The notes beneath the pieces are model-generated. The model saw only the letters and a program-made list of their open reading frames with translations. It had not been told where the DNA came from and searched no databases. Source: DASUGC01 sp035606665 (GTDB lineage Bacteria; Acidobacteriota; Vicinamibacteria; Vicinamibacterales; SCN-69-37). Taken from it: DNA of 64,000 bases. Below, one piece after another: positions 41,595-52,381 of this stretch (positions are counted from its first letter, which is position 1; every line of letters begins with the position of its first letter). The stretch is taken from the NCBI GenBank assembly GCA_035606665.1, contig DATNEY010000034.1:124001-188000 (forward strand). The letters are read 5' to 3'. The position numbers were made by a program, and so were the translations under genes.

Positions 41595-42406
41595 GAATTC
41601 AGCCGTTCCCAGAACACTTCGCCGGAGATCACGCGCTCGCGCCCGCCGGCGACGTCAATTATCAACGCGCCGGACTCGTCGATGTCGACGGCCGTGCCGA
41701 ACCGCGTCTGGTTTCCGTCCTGCCAACGTACCGGCGATCCGCGCAGGCCGGCGGCGCCACAGCTCCGCCAGTCGGCCGCCACCCAGGCGCGATCTCCCTT
41801 CGAGAGACGGGAGGCTGCCTCGCTGAGCGCGGCAAGGACTTCGACCGCGCAGCCCCAGCGGTCGACCGCGCGGCCGAGCTCGACCTCGATCGCGGTCGCG
41901 CGGTGACCGAGCTCGGGCGGGTACGCCCCCGCACGCACGTTGATGCCTATCCCGACAACAACCGCGTCCACCTGCGATGCCGCTGACACCGTCTCACTCA
42001 GGATGCCGGCGAGCTTGCGCCAGGGGCGGCCGACGACGACATCGTTCGGCCACTTCAGCTCTGGGACGAGTCCGGTGGCAGCGCCGAGCCCCTTCACCAC
42101 GGCGACTCCCGCCGCGAGGGTGACAAGCGAGAGTGTGCCCTCCCATGACTCGGCCCTGAGCACGGCCGAGAGATAGAGTCCGGCCTCGGGCGGCGAGTGC
42201 CAGACGCGTCCAAGACGGCCACGGCCGGCGTTCTGCGCGTCCGCGACCACGACCGTTCCATGTGGCGCACCGCGCGCCGCCCGCGCCAGAGCCAGGTCGT
42301 TTGTCGAGGCGACTTCCGGGAAGTACTCGATGCGATCGAACCCGCCGAGCCGGCCGTGAGCCATCTCGATCGCCGACTGCAGTTCAGCGGGCAGGACGCT
42401 CGACAT
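41591..42406 (-). CDS. birA: Biotin-[acetyl-CoA-carboxylase] ligase, no DNA-binding domain
   Basis: Activates biotin and attaches it to carboxylases. The 271-residue product has VASTNDLALARA, ADAQNAGRGRLGRVWHSPP (biotinyl-AMP loop), ELKWPNDVVVGRPWRKLAGIL and GIGINVRAG, and a C-terminal SH3-like domain ending ERVISGEVFWERL. It lacks the N-terminal winged helix of E. coli BirA, so it is a class I ligase without repressor function. ATG 42406 overlaps the nadC end by 23 bases. Biotin carboxylases would include propionyl-CoA carboxylase, upstream of the mutase in this window. Confidence 0.92.
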   Translation of the reverse strand: MSSVLPAELQSAIEMAHGRLGGFDRIEYFPEVASTNDLALARAARGAPHGTVVVADAQNAGRGRLGRVWHSPPEAGLYLSAVLRAESWEGTLSLVTLAAGVAVVKGLGAATGLVPELKWPNDVVVGRPWRKLAGILSETVSAASQVDAVVVGIGINVRAGAYPPELGHRATAIEVELGRAVDRWGCAVEVLAALSEAASRLSKGDRAWVAADWRSCGAAGLRGSPVRWQDGNQTRFGTAVDIDESGALIIDVAGGRERVISGEVFWERLNS

Positions 42407-43238
42407 CGACGTCGATCTCCAGGCTGATGTCCGCCGCCGGTGCCGAGTGCGTGATCGCGCCGACCGACACGACGTCGGCGCCGAGCGCGAGCAACCCTGC
42501 GAGCGACTCCAGCGTGACGCCACCAGAGATCTCGACCCGGGCGCGCCCTGCGATGCGCCCGACAGCTTCCGCCATGTCCGCGGGGGTGAGGTTATCGAGC
42601 ATGATCGTGTCGGCACCCGCGGCCAGCGCGTCGTCAACTTCACGGAGGCTCTGCGCCTCGACCTCGATCGGGCCCGGCGAGCCGGCGCGTGCACGGCGTA
42701 CGGCTTCCGCAACACCGCCTGCGATGTGGATGTGGTTGTCCTTGATCAGCACGGCATCGAACAACCCGAAGCGGTGGTTGGTACCGCCGCCGCAACGCAC
42801 CGCGTACTTCTCGAGCACCCGCAGCCCTGGCGTCGTCTTTCGTGTATCGAGCACGGTGATTCTGCCACCCGCCGCGTCGACGAACCGCCGCGTCAGCGTC
42901 GCGACTCCCGACAACTGCTGGAGGAAATTGAGCGCGGTTCGTTCCGCCGCCAGAATCGTCCGGGCGCTGCCGCTCACGGCCGCGAGCAAATCGCCGGCCT
43001 GGCACAGTTTGCCGTCAGCCACGCGGGGTTCGAACTTCGTCGATGGATCGAGCGTGGTGAAGGCTGCCGCGGCCACGTCGAGGCCGGCGACCACGCAGGC
43101 GCGGTGCGCCACGAATGCCGCGGTGGCGCGCGCGGACGCGGGCACGATCGCCAGCGTCGTGCGATCGCCGTCGCCAATATCCTCGGCAAGCGCTCGACGC
43201 ACGAGGTCGAGATAGACCTCGGGGTCGAGCGGCGTCAT
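42384..43238 (-). CDS. nadC: Quinolinate phosphoribosyltransferase (decarboxylating)
   Basis: NAD synthesis, from quinolinate and PRPP to nicotinate mononucleotide. The 284-residue product has ALAEDIGDGDRTTLAIVP, ERTALNFLQQLSGVATLTRRFVD, the substrate-binding TRKTTPGLRVLEKYAVRCGGG, HRFGLFDAVLIKDNHI, and MLDNL and ISGGV near the C-terminus. Starts ATG 43238 with a four-base ATGA overlap with the valS stop. Placement of valS, nadC and birA in one run is compact. Confidence 0.95.
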   Translation of the reverse strand: MTPLDPEVYLDLVRRALAEDIGDGDRTTLAIVPASARATAAFVAHRACVVAGLDVAAAAFTTLDPSTKFEPRVADGKLCQAGDLLAAVSGSARTILAAERTALNFLQQLSGVATLTRRFVDAAGGRITVLDTRKTTPGLRVLEKYAVRCGGGTNHRFGLFDAVLIKDNHIHIAGGVAEAVRRARAGSPGPIEVEAQSLREVDDALAAGADTIMLDNLTPADMAEAVGRIAGRARVEISGGVTLESLAGLLALGADVVSVGAITHSAPAADISLEIDVDVERPAR

Positions 43239-45814
43239 GACGGTGCCTGCGGCTGAGGAACCGGAGAAGAAGGAGGAGCCTGCGCGGGCGCGAACTCGAT
43301 GGCGAACTCGTCGGCGAACGTCACGCTGGCCTGTGTCGCGTTATTGCCGGCGAGGACGTCCGCGGAGATTGCCGGCCACTCGGGCTGTGCCGCGGCAGGC
43401 AGGCGAAGTGACTGCACCGCCACGCCGAACGGAACCTTGCGCAGCGACCGTTCGCGCCTGATGAGCGCGGTGACGTCGCTCGCGCGCGCCACGGCGCCGA
43501 GCCCGGCGGCGTCCGGCGCGCCCAGGGCGTCCAGCACCTCGGCCTCCGTCGGCCACGCCGCCCGGTGGACGGAACCGGTCTGCCACCACGCCCAGATCTC
43601 TTCCGTGACAAACGGCACAAACGGCGCGAACAGCCGCAGCATTGTCGAGAGCGCGGTCAGACATGAAGCGGTCGCAGAAGCCGCATCCGGACCATCTCCG
43701 GCACGCCGCCGCTTCACGTGCTCGATGTGGTCGTCGCAGAACCACCAGAAGAACGCCTCGGTGTCGCGAAGCGCCGCCGTGTAGTCGTACTCGTCGAGAC
43801 TCGCGCTGCAGTCCTTCACGAGCGCCGCAAGCTTGGTCAACATGCCGCGATCGATCGGATGCGTCACTGGACCGGCCGGCCCCGTCTTGCCAAGTACGAA
43901 CTTCGACGCGTTCAGCAACTTGATCGCCAGGCGACGGCCGACCTGCATCTGGCCGGCGTCGAAGGCGGTATCGACGCCCGGCCCGCCCTTGGCCGCCCAG
44001 TACCGCACGGCGTCCGAACCATGCTGCTCGAGAAGGCCCATCGGCGTGACGACGTTGCCCTTGGACTTCGACATCTTCTTGCGATCGGGATCGAGGACCC
44101 AGCCGGAGATCGCGGCGTTCGCCCACGGCAGCGAGTCGCACTCGAGATGCGACCGCAGCACGGTCGAGAACAGCCACGTGCGGATGATGTCGTGCGCCTG
44201 CGGACGCAGATGCATCGGGAACGTCTGTGTCCAGAGAGCCTGATCCGTCTCCCAGCCGCACACGATGAACGGCGAGAGCGAGGACGTGGCCCACGTGTCC
44301 ATGACGTCCGGGTCGCCCGAGAACCCTCCGGGCTGATCGCGCTGGTCCGCGCGGAAACCGGCCGGGACATCCGTGGACGGATCAATCGGGAGCTGCGACT
44401 CGTCGGGTAGCAGCCGGTCGTTGTAGTCCACAACGCCATCGTCGTACACGCGGTACCACACCGGAAACGGAACACCGAAGAACCGCTGCCGGCTGATGCA
44501 CCAGTCACCGTTGAGTCCGTTGACCCAGTTCTCATAGCGCGCGCGCATGTGCGCCGGCACCCACTGGAGCGCCGCACCACGCGCAAGCAATCCCGGCCGG
44601 TGCGCAATCGTGCGGATGAACCATTGCCGGCTGGTAATGATCTCGAGTGGCCGGTCACCCTTCTCGAAAAACTTGACGTTGTGCGTGATCGGCCGCGGAT
44701 CGCCGAGGAGGTCGCCGGTCTCCCTCAACAGCTCGACGATCTTCGCGCGCGCCTTCACGGCAGACAGACCCACGAGCTGGTCGTATCGCTGTTGCGCGCT
44801 GGTGACATCGTCGGAGGGCCAGCCCGGCGCGCCCCACGTCACCGGTTTCAACGCACCGTTTGGCTGCAGGATGGCACGCACGGGCTGCAGCTGAAGCTCA
44901 CGCCACCAGGTAACGTCGGTGACATCACCAAACGTACACACCATCGCCACGCCCGTGCCCTTCGTCGGATCGGCAAGGGGATGCGCCTTGAGATAGACAG
45001 GCACCTTGAACAACGGGGTCTCGATGATGTGTTCGAAGAACGGCTTGTATCGCTCGTCGTCCGGATGAGCAACGAGCGCGACGCACGCAGGAAGGAGTTC
45101 CGGCCGCGTCGTCTCGATCTCCAGGTGCGTTCCGGCTCGACGAATCGGAAACCGAATCCGGTGGTACGCGCCGGGCATTTCGCGGTCTTCGAGCTCGGCC
45201 TGCGCGACCGCCGTACGGAAGTCAACGTCCCAGAGCGTCGGCGCTTCGTTCTGGTACGCCTCGCCCTTCGCGAGCAGCCGAAGAAACGCCAGCTGCGAGA
45301 TTCGGCGCGCCGGCTTGCCGATGGTCGCGTAGGTCATCCCCCAGTCAACGGACAGGCCGAGGTACCGCCAGAGATGCTCGAACGCCTTTTCGTCCTCGAC
45401 CGTCAGGCGCTCACAGAGCTCGACGAAGTTGGGCCGCGACACCACGATGGGCGTCTTCGGCGGCGCGTCCGGCGGCGCGAATGACGGATCGTACGGAAGC
45501 GAGGGATCGCACCGTACGCCGAAGAAGTTTTGAACGCGCCGCTCCGTGGGCAGGCCGTTGTCGTCCCAGCCCATCGGATAGAACACGGCGCGGCCGCGCA
45601 TGCGCTGGTAGCGCGCGATGACGTCGGTGTGCGTGTACGAAAAGACGTGTCCGACGTGGAGCGAGCCGCTCACGGTCGGCGGCGGCGTATCGATCGCGTA
45701 AACCTGTTCGCGCGGCGCCGACCGGTCAAATCGATAAACCGCGTCGTCTTCCCAGCGCGCAATCCATTTGTTTTCCAGACCCTCGAGGGCTGGCTTGTCA
45801 GGAACCGACGCCAT
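43235..45814 (-). CDS. valS: Valyl-tRNA synthetase
   Basis: The 859-residue product has the HIGH motif GSLHVGHVFSYTHTD near residue 50, YPMGWDDNGLPTERRVQ, editing-domain elements, CISRQRFFGVPFPVWY, and KKMSKSKGNVVTP near 560. It lacks the long C-terminal coiled-coil arm of E. coli ValS and has the MGWDDNGLPTERRV form, which resembles the archaeal/actinobacterial type. The last 40 residues are Ala/Pro-rich. Upstream at 45839-45968 is a GTCGTT inverted repeat with no T-box or other leader seen. Confidence 0.94.
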   Translation of the reverse strand: MASVPDKPALEGLENKWIARWEDDAVYRFDRSAPREQVYAIDTPPPTVSGSLHVGHVFSYTHTDVIARYQRMRGRAVFYPMGWDDNGLPTERRVQNFFGVRCDPSLPYDPSFAPPDAPPKTPIVVSRPNFVELCERLTVEDEKAFEHLWRYLGLSVDWGMTYATIGKPARRISQLAFLRLLAKGEAYQNEAPTLWDVDFRTAVAQAELEDREMPGAYHRIRFPIRRAGTHLEIETTRPELLPACVALVAHPDDERYKPFFEHIIETPLFKVPVYLKAHPLADPTKGTGVAMVCTFGDVTDVTWWRELQLQPVRAILQPNGALKPVTWGAPGWPSDDVTSAQQRYDQLVGLSAVKARAKIVELLRETGDLLGDPRPITHNVKFFEKGDRPLEIITSRQWFIRTIAHRPGLLARGAALQWVPAHMRARYENWVNGLNGDWCISRQRFFGVPFPVWYRVYDDGVVDYNDRLLPDESQLPIDPSTDVPAGFRADQRDQPGGFSGDPDVMDTWATSSLSPFIVCGWETDQALWTQTFPMHLRPQAHDIIRTWLFSTVLRSHLECDSLPWANAAISGWVLDPDRKKMSKSKGNVVTPMGLLEQHGSDAVRYWAAKGGPGVDTAFDAGQMQVGRRLAIKLLNASKFVLGKTGPAGPVTHPIDRGMLTKLAALVKDCSASLDEYDYTAALRDTEAFFWWFCDDHIEHVKRRRAGDGPDAASATASCLTALSTMLRLFAPFVPFVTEEIWAWWQTGSVHRAAWPTEAEVLDALGAPDAAGLGAVARASDVTALIRRERSLRKVPFGVAVQSLRLPAAAQPEWPAISADVLAGNNATQASVTFADEFAIEFAPAQAPPSSPVPQPQAPS

Positions 45815-45837
45815 CTGTGGGACCTAGTTTCCCACAT

Positions 45838-45968
45838 GAGAACGACGCAAACGAACGCCAATGACACAAACGACGCCAAGTTAGGGCATCAGCACGCAGG
45901 CAGCGTGTCGAAGTGCAAGTGCCTCAGGTTGGCGTCGTTTTCGTCGTTGCCGTCGTTGGCGTCGTTAG
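45838..45968. repeat. GTCGTT inverted-repeat tract
   Basis: Left arm 45838-45882 (AACGACGC, AACGACGCC units) and right arm 45926-45968 (GGCGTCGTT, TTCGTCGTT, GCCGTCGTT, GGCGTCGTT; nine-base period) are inverse to each other around 43 bases. The right arm supplies the TAA stop of the response-regulator gene. Other right-arm-like copies: 52344-52380 and 61997-62041. Confidence 0.75.
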
Positions 45969-46963
45969 TCTGGGGTGGCCTTAATCCGTTCGATCTCTTC
46001 TCGAATCAGACGCTCAGCCGTGTCCACGACGATGCGCCGCACGAGGTCGTCGGTCATGCGCACGAGCACACGTCGCACAGCGTCTTCGATGGAGGCTTCG
46101 GTCATCGCGACCGGAGCGGCGGCCGGGGGCATCGACTGTTCCGCGGCGAGCAGCGCAGTAAACGCGTTTGCCAGCGTGACCTTCGGCGGCGGCGGCGTCG
46201 ACGGGAGTGCCGGCGCCGGAGCGACCGGAGGGAGCGGGGCGGCGGCGACCGGCATGACGGGAGCAACGGATGGCAGCGCCGCGGCCTGACCTGGCAACGT
46301 CAGCGGTGGCAAGGGCGCCGGCCCCTGGGCAACTGACCCGCGAATATCCCAAATCGGACGCGACGGCAACTCCAGCGGCTCGGGCACGGCGGGCAGGTCC
46401 GCCAACGGCTCAGGGACTGGTTGCTCGGGCGCGGCTGCGGGCCTCGGGAACGCGGGCTCGGGGCGAGACGCCTGACGAGCCGGCTCGGGCGCAGGAGCTG
46501 CGGGAGGTGGCGCCGGGGGCGGCACGGCCTTCGGACCAGGTGCAGCCTCAGCCGCGACCTCCTCTTTCTTCGCCATGGGCTGCGACGCGCGATCGCGCTG
46601 GTCGATCAGTTCCTTGACGCGGGTGACGACAACCTGCGGCTCGAACGGCTTCACGATGACTCCGTCAGACCCGACATCGCGGGCTCTCTGTTGATCGACC
46701 GGCTCGAAGGCTCCGGCCAGGAGCAGCAACGGCACGTTCTTCAACCGCGGGACGCGACGCATGTGCGCCGCCAGCTGGTAGCCGTCGACTTCGGGCAGGT
46801 CGATGTCTGCCAGCACGACATCGGGCTGCTCGTTGTCGAGGATCTGAATCGCCTTTCGGCCATCGGAGACGGCGGTCACGCGAATGTCTTCGTGGGCGAA
46901 CGTCAGCTCGATGACGCGCTGTACTGTCACGCTGCCGTCGGCCAGCAGGAGCGTTCTACTCAT
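45965..46963 (-). CDS. Response regulator with Pro/Ala-rich linker and helical C-terminus
   Basis: The 332-residue product has a receiver domain (1-120): Asp9 in ADGS, phosphorylation Asp53 in VLADIDLPEVDG, and Lys in VIVKPFEP. Then a Pro/Ala-rich linker (about 135-270) and a C-terminal amphipathic helix pair (about 275-332: ASIEDAVRRVLVRMTDDLVRR, VDTAERLIREEIERI). The last motif recalls the C-terminal oligomerising helix of PopZ (DUF2497), though that is a weak resemblance. No kinase gene adjoins. Starts four bases inside the end of the mutase small-subunit gene, so the two are co-expressed. Confidence 0.85.
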   Translation of the reverse strand: MSRTLLLADGSVTVQRVIELTFAHEDIRVTAVSDGRKAIQILDNEQPDVVLADIDLPEVDGYQLAAHMRRVPRLKNVPLLLLAGAFEPVDQQRARDVGSDGVIVKPFEPQVVVTRVKELIDQRDRASQPMAKKEEVAAEAAPGPKAVPPPAPPPAAPAPEPARQASRPEPAFPRPAAAPEQPVPEPLADLPAVPEPLELPSRPIWDIRGSVAQGPAPLPPLTLPGQAAALPSVAPVMPVAAAPLPPVAPAPALPSTPPPPKVTLANAFTALLAAEQSMPPAAAPVAMTEASIEDAVRRVLVRMTDDLVRRIVVDTAERLIREEIERIKATPD

Positions 46964-47406
46964 CGGGTCAAACCGCCTGGGACTTGGGCTTCCGGCATCA
47001 CCAGCGGCTCGCCGGTGGGTTGGACGCTCTGGTTGATGAAATCGATGATCATCTGCATCGGGCTGCCCGGCAGGAAGATGCCCGAGACGCCCATTTCCTT
47101 GAGCTTCGGAATATCGACGTCGGGAATGATCCCGCCCACGAGCACGCGGACGTGCTCGAGCCCCTTCTCCCGCAGCAACTCCATCAACCGCGGACAGATG
47201 TGCATGTGCGCGCCGCTCAGGATGGACAGGCCGATGACGTCGGCATCCTCCTGCAGCGCGGCCGCGACGATTTGCTCCGGGGTCTGCCGAAGGCCGGTAT
47301 AGATGACTTCCATGCCGGCATCGCGCAGGGCCCGCGCGATGACTTTGGCGCCTCGGTCATGGCCATCCAGTCCCGGTTTGGCAATTACGACTCGCGTCTT
47401 TCGCAT
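46960..47406 (-). CDS. mcmA2: Methylmalonyl-CoA mutase, B12-binding subunit
   Basis: The 148-residue product is a stand-alone cobalamin-binding domain: KPGLDGHDRGAKVIARAL with the DxHxxG base-off His motif, VIYTGLRQTPEQIVAAA, IGLSILSGAHM and VLVGGIIPDVD. It pairs with the catalytic subunit encoded just upstream, the two-gene split form of methylmalonyl-CoA mutase (converting (R)-methylmalonyl-CoA to succinyl-CoA). The 106-base gap between them holds no obvious signal. Confidence 0.93.
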   Translation of the reverse strand: MRKTRVVIAKPGLDGHDRGAKVIARALRDAGMEVIYTGLRQTPEQIVAAALQEDADVIGLSILSGAHMHICPRLMELLREKGLEHVRVLVGGIIPDVDIPKLKEMGVSGIFLPGSPMQMIIDFINQSVQPTGEPLVMPEAQVPGGLTR

Positions 47407-47512
47407 GCAACCTTTTTTGTAACTGCAAGCATCGTGCCTCGACTAGCCGCCGGTCAAGGGCCACAGGGCGCCAAAATGGGCTGATCCAACGCCAGGGTCG
47501 GCGTCGGGGTTA

Positions 47513-49126
<1,614 letters not shown>

Positions 49127-49162
49127 GCCGGGCCATTATATCGGCTCCAGCGGTGCACTGGC

Positions 49163-52072
49163 CTAGCTGAACCGGCGTTCCACATGCCGCCGGACGGAAT
49201 CCTCGAACTCCGCATCGTGATCCGCTCGGTACACCATCGACGAGCCGATCTCCGCCGCCAGGATGGCGGATCGGTACTTCGGTGACAGCCGACCGAGCCT
49301 GGACCGGAAGCGTTCCTGGCGAAGCAGCGCCGGGAGGTGACTGAAAATCGCGCGCTCGAATGCTTCCTGCCGGCTCAAGCCGGGATTCCGCTGGAAGAAC
49401 TCAAACAAGCGCCGCTTCCGCTCATTGATCTCGAGGGAGACATCGTCCGACAGTTCGGTCAGCGGTCTCTTGCTCTCGCGATATCGCTGGACCAGAAGCA
49501 CCGCCTCATCCTCCGCCCGTCGTTCCAGGATTTGAAGCACGTCGTCCACGTACTCCTTCTTGTTGACCAGGAACTCGTCCTCGTCGAGCAGCAGGTTCGC
49601 GATGATCTCGTACGACGACGAAATCACGCCGCACTTGTTTGCGGACGCATCGCGCATCAGGAGGACGCCTCGCTTCTGAAGCTCTCGACGCGCGTTCGGT
49701 GTGATGAACGAGTTCGCGCCTTCGCAGATCGCCATCGACGATGGCGTGCCGTCCGCCCGGAGGAACCGTTTCCAGTTGGTGTCGTTGATCGTCTCGGGAC
49801 GACCACCTCCGGGAATGAAGAGGTCCGCGACCACGGAAAACGGAAGTTCCCCGAACTGGCGGGACAACTCGTCAACCGAGACCCATTCCTCCACGACATC
49901 CTTGGCCGTGCGTGTCACCTTTCTGTAGAGCACCCGCATCCCGTCTTCCTTCGAGGTGACCCTGAACAGCATGAACCCGCCAGGATGAAGGGCGGAGGGA
50001 TCGAACGCATCGAGGTCCTGCTTGAGCAGGATTCGCTTGAGTTCCGTCGTGTCGACGCCCTCGGCGTCGGACAAGGCGGCCGTGCCGTCAAGAATGAGTC
50101 GAATGCGCATTCCCGGACAGCGATCCAGCATGATGCGCATCGCGTTGCCGGCCACGTCGCCGTTGGGTCCGCCGGTGAACTTCACCGAGAACGAGTCGCG
50201 CCTGATGTCTATGCCGAGCTCCCGCATGACCACTTCGGCAAACTTGACCAAACCGGTGGATGTGACTCCGTATTCCTTGTGATTGATGCCGATCACTTTC
50301 GAAGAGATGACGCCGACGCCGAGGATGTAGCCGCGGCGCACCGACATCCGCGCCATCTCCTCGATCATCTCGTCGTGCATGTTCTCGTCGGGACCGAGTT
50401 CGATCGGCTCGTCCTGCCGGTAGTAGTCGACCACATTCGGGTGCTTCGCCACTCCAGCGTCGGTCACGAACACATCAAGGAATGCGCTGAACACATCGCG
50501 CTGGAGCTGGTGAAGCAGCTGATCGCGCAAGCTGCGATCTCCGCCGTCGATGGCGGACGCATCCATGAGCAGCACGAGTTTCGAGCCGCCCTCGTAGATG
50601 TCCTTGTTTTTCAGGTGCTGCGTATGCGCGAGAACGAAATTCTCTTTGAACACTGTCGCGGCGTTCGTCAACAGGTCGTCCTGGTTGCGGCAGATCACCG
50701 TGCGCCAGCCGCCGCGCGCAATGTCGGCAAAACCAAGGTGATAGCCGAAGCCGGATCCCGCGAAGAAGAACGTCACTCTGAACGGAGCCCCGGCAGGCAG
50801 TCCGGCAACCGACGCGGGCTCCAGATCGGCGAGGTACGCGGGGTCGAGCCGGAAGGCCAGCGCCTGCTTCTCCTTCACGAAGAAGTTCGTCTTCACCACA
50901 TGCTTGATGAACGACAAACAGCAACGAAACACGGAACGGCGGATCTCGTCCAGGTGCGCATGTCCCGTGTCGTATTCATCGACGGCCTTCGCCATGCCGG
51001 CGTGGAGCGCCGCATAGGTCTCCTCGCGCGATGTCGCCGACGGATCGAAACGCTGCCGGAACAGATCGACAAACCGTTTCAGGAGCGGCACGTTGGCATG
51101 AAAGGCGTTCTGAACTTCGTCCCAATCGAACCGGTCCGGCTGGGCGTGGGCCAGCTGCGTGTGGCAGAACGCGACAAACGCGCGGCCGAGCGAGGCATCC
51201 TCGCCGCTCATGAGGCCGGTCGCGACAAACTCCCGATACTCCGGCGAGTCGACTGACAGCATCTGGGTGTTGAACAACTCACTGTGCAGTCGATCGTGCA
51301 GGGATGAGCCGGATTCGAGGACGCCGCCCTTGCGGGGCCGCACCTGCAGGGCAAACAGCGCGTACATCTGCACACCCGTCGCAACCGCCAACACGTCCGC
51401 GCTTCGAATACCGATGTCGCAGCGATTCAGAATCTCGACAACCTGAGCCAGGTACCCCTTGTGCGGGGGATTTGCCACGGCGAACAAGAGGCGCGTTTCG
51501 CCCGATCCGTCCCCGACAGGCTCGATCTCGAGGTAGGCGCCGTTGTGATGCTCGCAATTCCACAGGAGCTTCAGGGCCTCTGCGACTCGTTGCGGCGGCG
51601 AGGTACGAACGTAGCGGGCGTTGTTGAGCCACAGGATGGAAAGGAGCCGGTCACACGTCGCGAGGTCGAACTTGAGCGCCGGCCCGAGTGCGGCGCGCAC
51701 GCCGGCCCGAACCTCTTCCGGAATCTCAACTCCGGCGGCAAGACCTGGCAGGACCGCGCCCTGATCCTGGTCATGGAACTCAAAACGCTGTATCTCCAGG
51801 GACTGTGCGGTACCCGGCATGGGTGTCGTCGAGTGCGCGAACATCGCGTACGAAATCGAACGCTGGACGCCGGCCTGGAAGACCAGGCCCTCATAGAGCG
51901 ATCCCGGAACGCTCCGGGTCGCCAGGATCAGGGTTCCCGGTCGATCCGCCAGAATCAGGCTCTTGTTCGTCAACAGCGTGCCGAGCTCTCGTTCGAGAAT
52001 GGCGATGGCTTCGGGCTCGTCCTCCATCGCGTCGAAGAAGAATCTCGTCATCGAATTCCGAAGCCAGGTCAT
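49163..52072 (-). CDS. gdhB: Large NAD-specific glutamate dehydrogenase
   Basis: Oxidises glutamate to 2-oxoglutarate and ammonia. The 969-residue product fits the large NAD-GDH class (about 115-180 kDa): N-terminal regulatory part, then FFFAGSGFGYHLGFADIARGGWRTV, NAATVFKENFVLAHTQHLKNKDIYEGGSKLV, GVTSTGLVKF, KFTGGPNGDVAGNAMRI, GANSFITPNARRELQ and NKCGVISSSYEI. Length is nearer to the 115 kDa type than to GDH-180. The ribosome site GGGAG is five bases before ATG 52072. The symbol is a best fit; other names in use. Confidence 0.88.
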   Translation of the reverse strand: MTWLRNSMTRFFFDAMEDEPEAIAILERELGTLLTNKSLILADRPGTLILATRSVPGSLYEGLVFQAGVQRSISYAMFAHSTTPMPGTAQSLEIQRFEFHDQDQGAVLPGLAAGVEIPEEVRAGVRAALGPALKFDLATCDRLLSILWLNNARYVRTSPPQRVAEALKLLWNCEHHNGAYLEIEPVGDGSGETRLLFAVANPPHKGYLAQVVEILNRCDIGIRSADVLAVATGVQMYALFALQVRPRKGGVLESGSSLHDRLHSELFNTQMLSVDSPEYREFVATGLMSGEDASLGRAFVAFCHTQLAHAQPDRFDWDEVQNAFHANVPLLKRFVDLFRQRFDPSATSREETYAALHAGMAKAVDEYDTGHAHLDEIRRSVFRCCLSFIKHVVKTNFFVKEKQALAFRLDPAYLADLEPASVAGLPAGAPFRVTFFFAGSGFGYHLGFADIARGGWRTVICRNQDDLLTNAATVFKENFVLAHTQHLKNKDIYEGGSKLVLLMDASAIDGGDRSLRDQLLHQLQRDVFSAFLDVFVTDAGVAKHPNVVDYYRQDEPIELGPDENMHDEMIEEMARMSVRRGYILGVGVISSKVIGINHKEYGVTSTGLVKFAEVVMRELGIDIRRDSFSVKFTGGPNGDVAGNAMRIMLDRCPGMRIRLILDGTAALSDAEGVDTTELKRILLKQDLDAFDPSALHPGGFMLFRVTSKEDGMRVLYRKVTRTAKDVVEEWVSVDELSRQFGELPFSVVADLFIPGGGRPETINDTNWKRFLRADGTPSSMAICEGANSFITPNARRELQKRGVLLMRDASANKCGVISSSYEIIANLLLDEDEFLVNKKEYVDDVLQILERRAEDEAVLLVQRYRESKRPLTELSDDVSLEINERKRRLFEFFQRNPGLSRQEAFERAIFSHLPALLRQERFRSRLGRLSPKYRSAILAAEIGSSMVYRADHDAEFEDSVRRHVERRFS

Positions 52073-52381
52073 GCGTACTCCCGTTCTCCTATCGGACGCG
52101 CGGCGTCAGCGCGCCCCTACACACAAGATCTCTCTCTTGTACTCCACCATCGATTCCGGCGACAACCGCTGTAGTCAGGCGGAACTCTTGTCCAATATCG
52201 GCACTTGAGGCATGAGAAGTGAACGTGCGGCTGGAGCGAAGAATTGGGGCGGCATTCCCATGCCCGCCTGGCTGAAACGACACCAAGTCAGATCAATCAG
52301 CACGCTGACCGCGTGCTGGAAAGACAAGGGCTCCAGGCTAGCGCCGTTATCGTCGTCGGCGTTCGTTGGCGTCGTTAGTTA
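52073..52381. other. 309-base gap, partly repeat
   Basis: Upstream region of the glutamate dehydrogenase gene on minus; the plus side ends at the TauE-like stop. It holds a small hairpin ACAAGA-TCTCTC-TCTTGT at 52123-52140 about 50 bases before the gdh start, and a GTCGTT tract at 52344-52380. No coding sequence is supported. Confidence 0.5.
52344..52380. repeat. GTCGTT nine-base-period repeat
   Basis: CCGTTATCGTCGTC, GGCGTTCGTTGGCGTCGTTA: same unit as 45926-45968, directly before the TauE-like stop codon at 52382. Confidence 0.65.

Noticed and set aside
45838..45968. CRISPR-like array
   Set aside because: Unit of nine bases without spacers of constant length, no cas genes.
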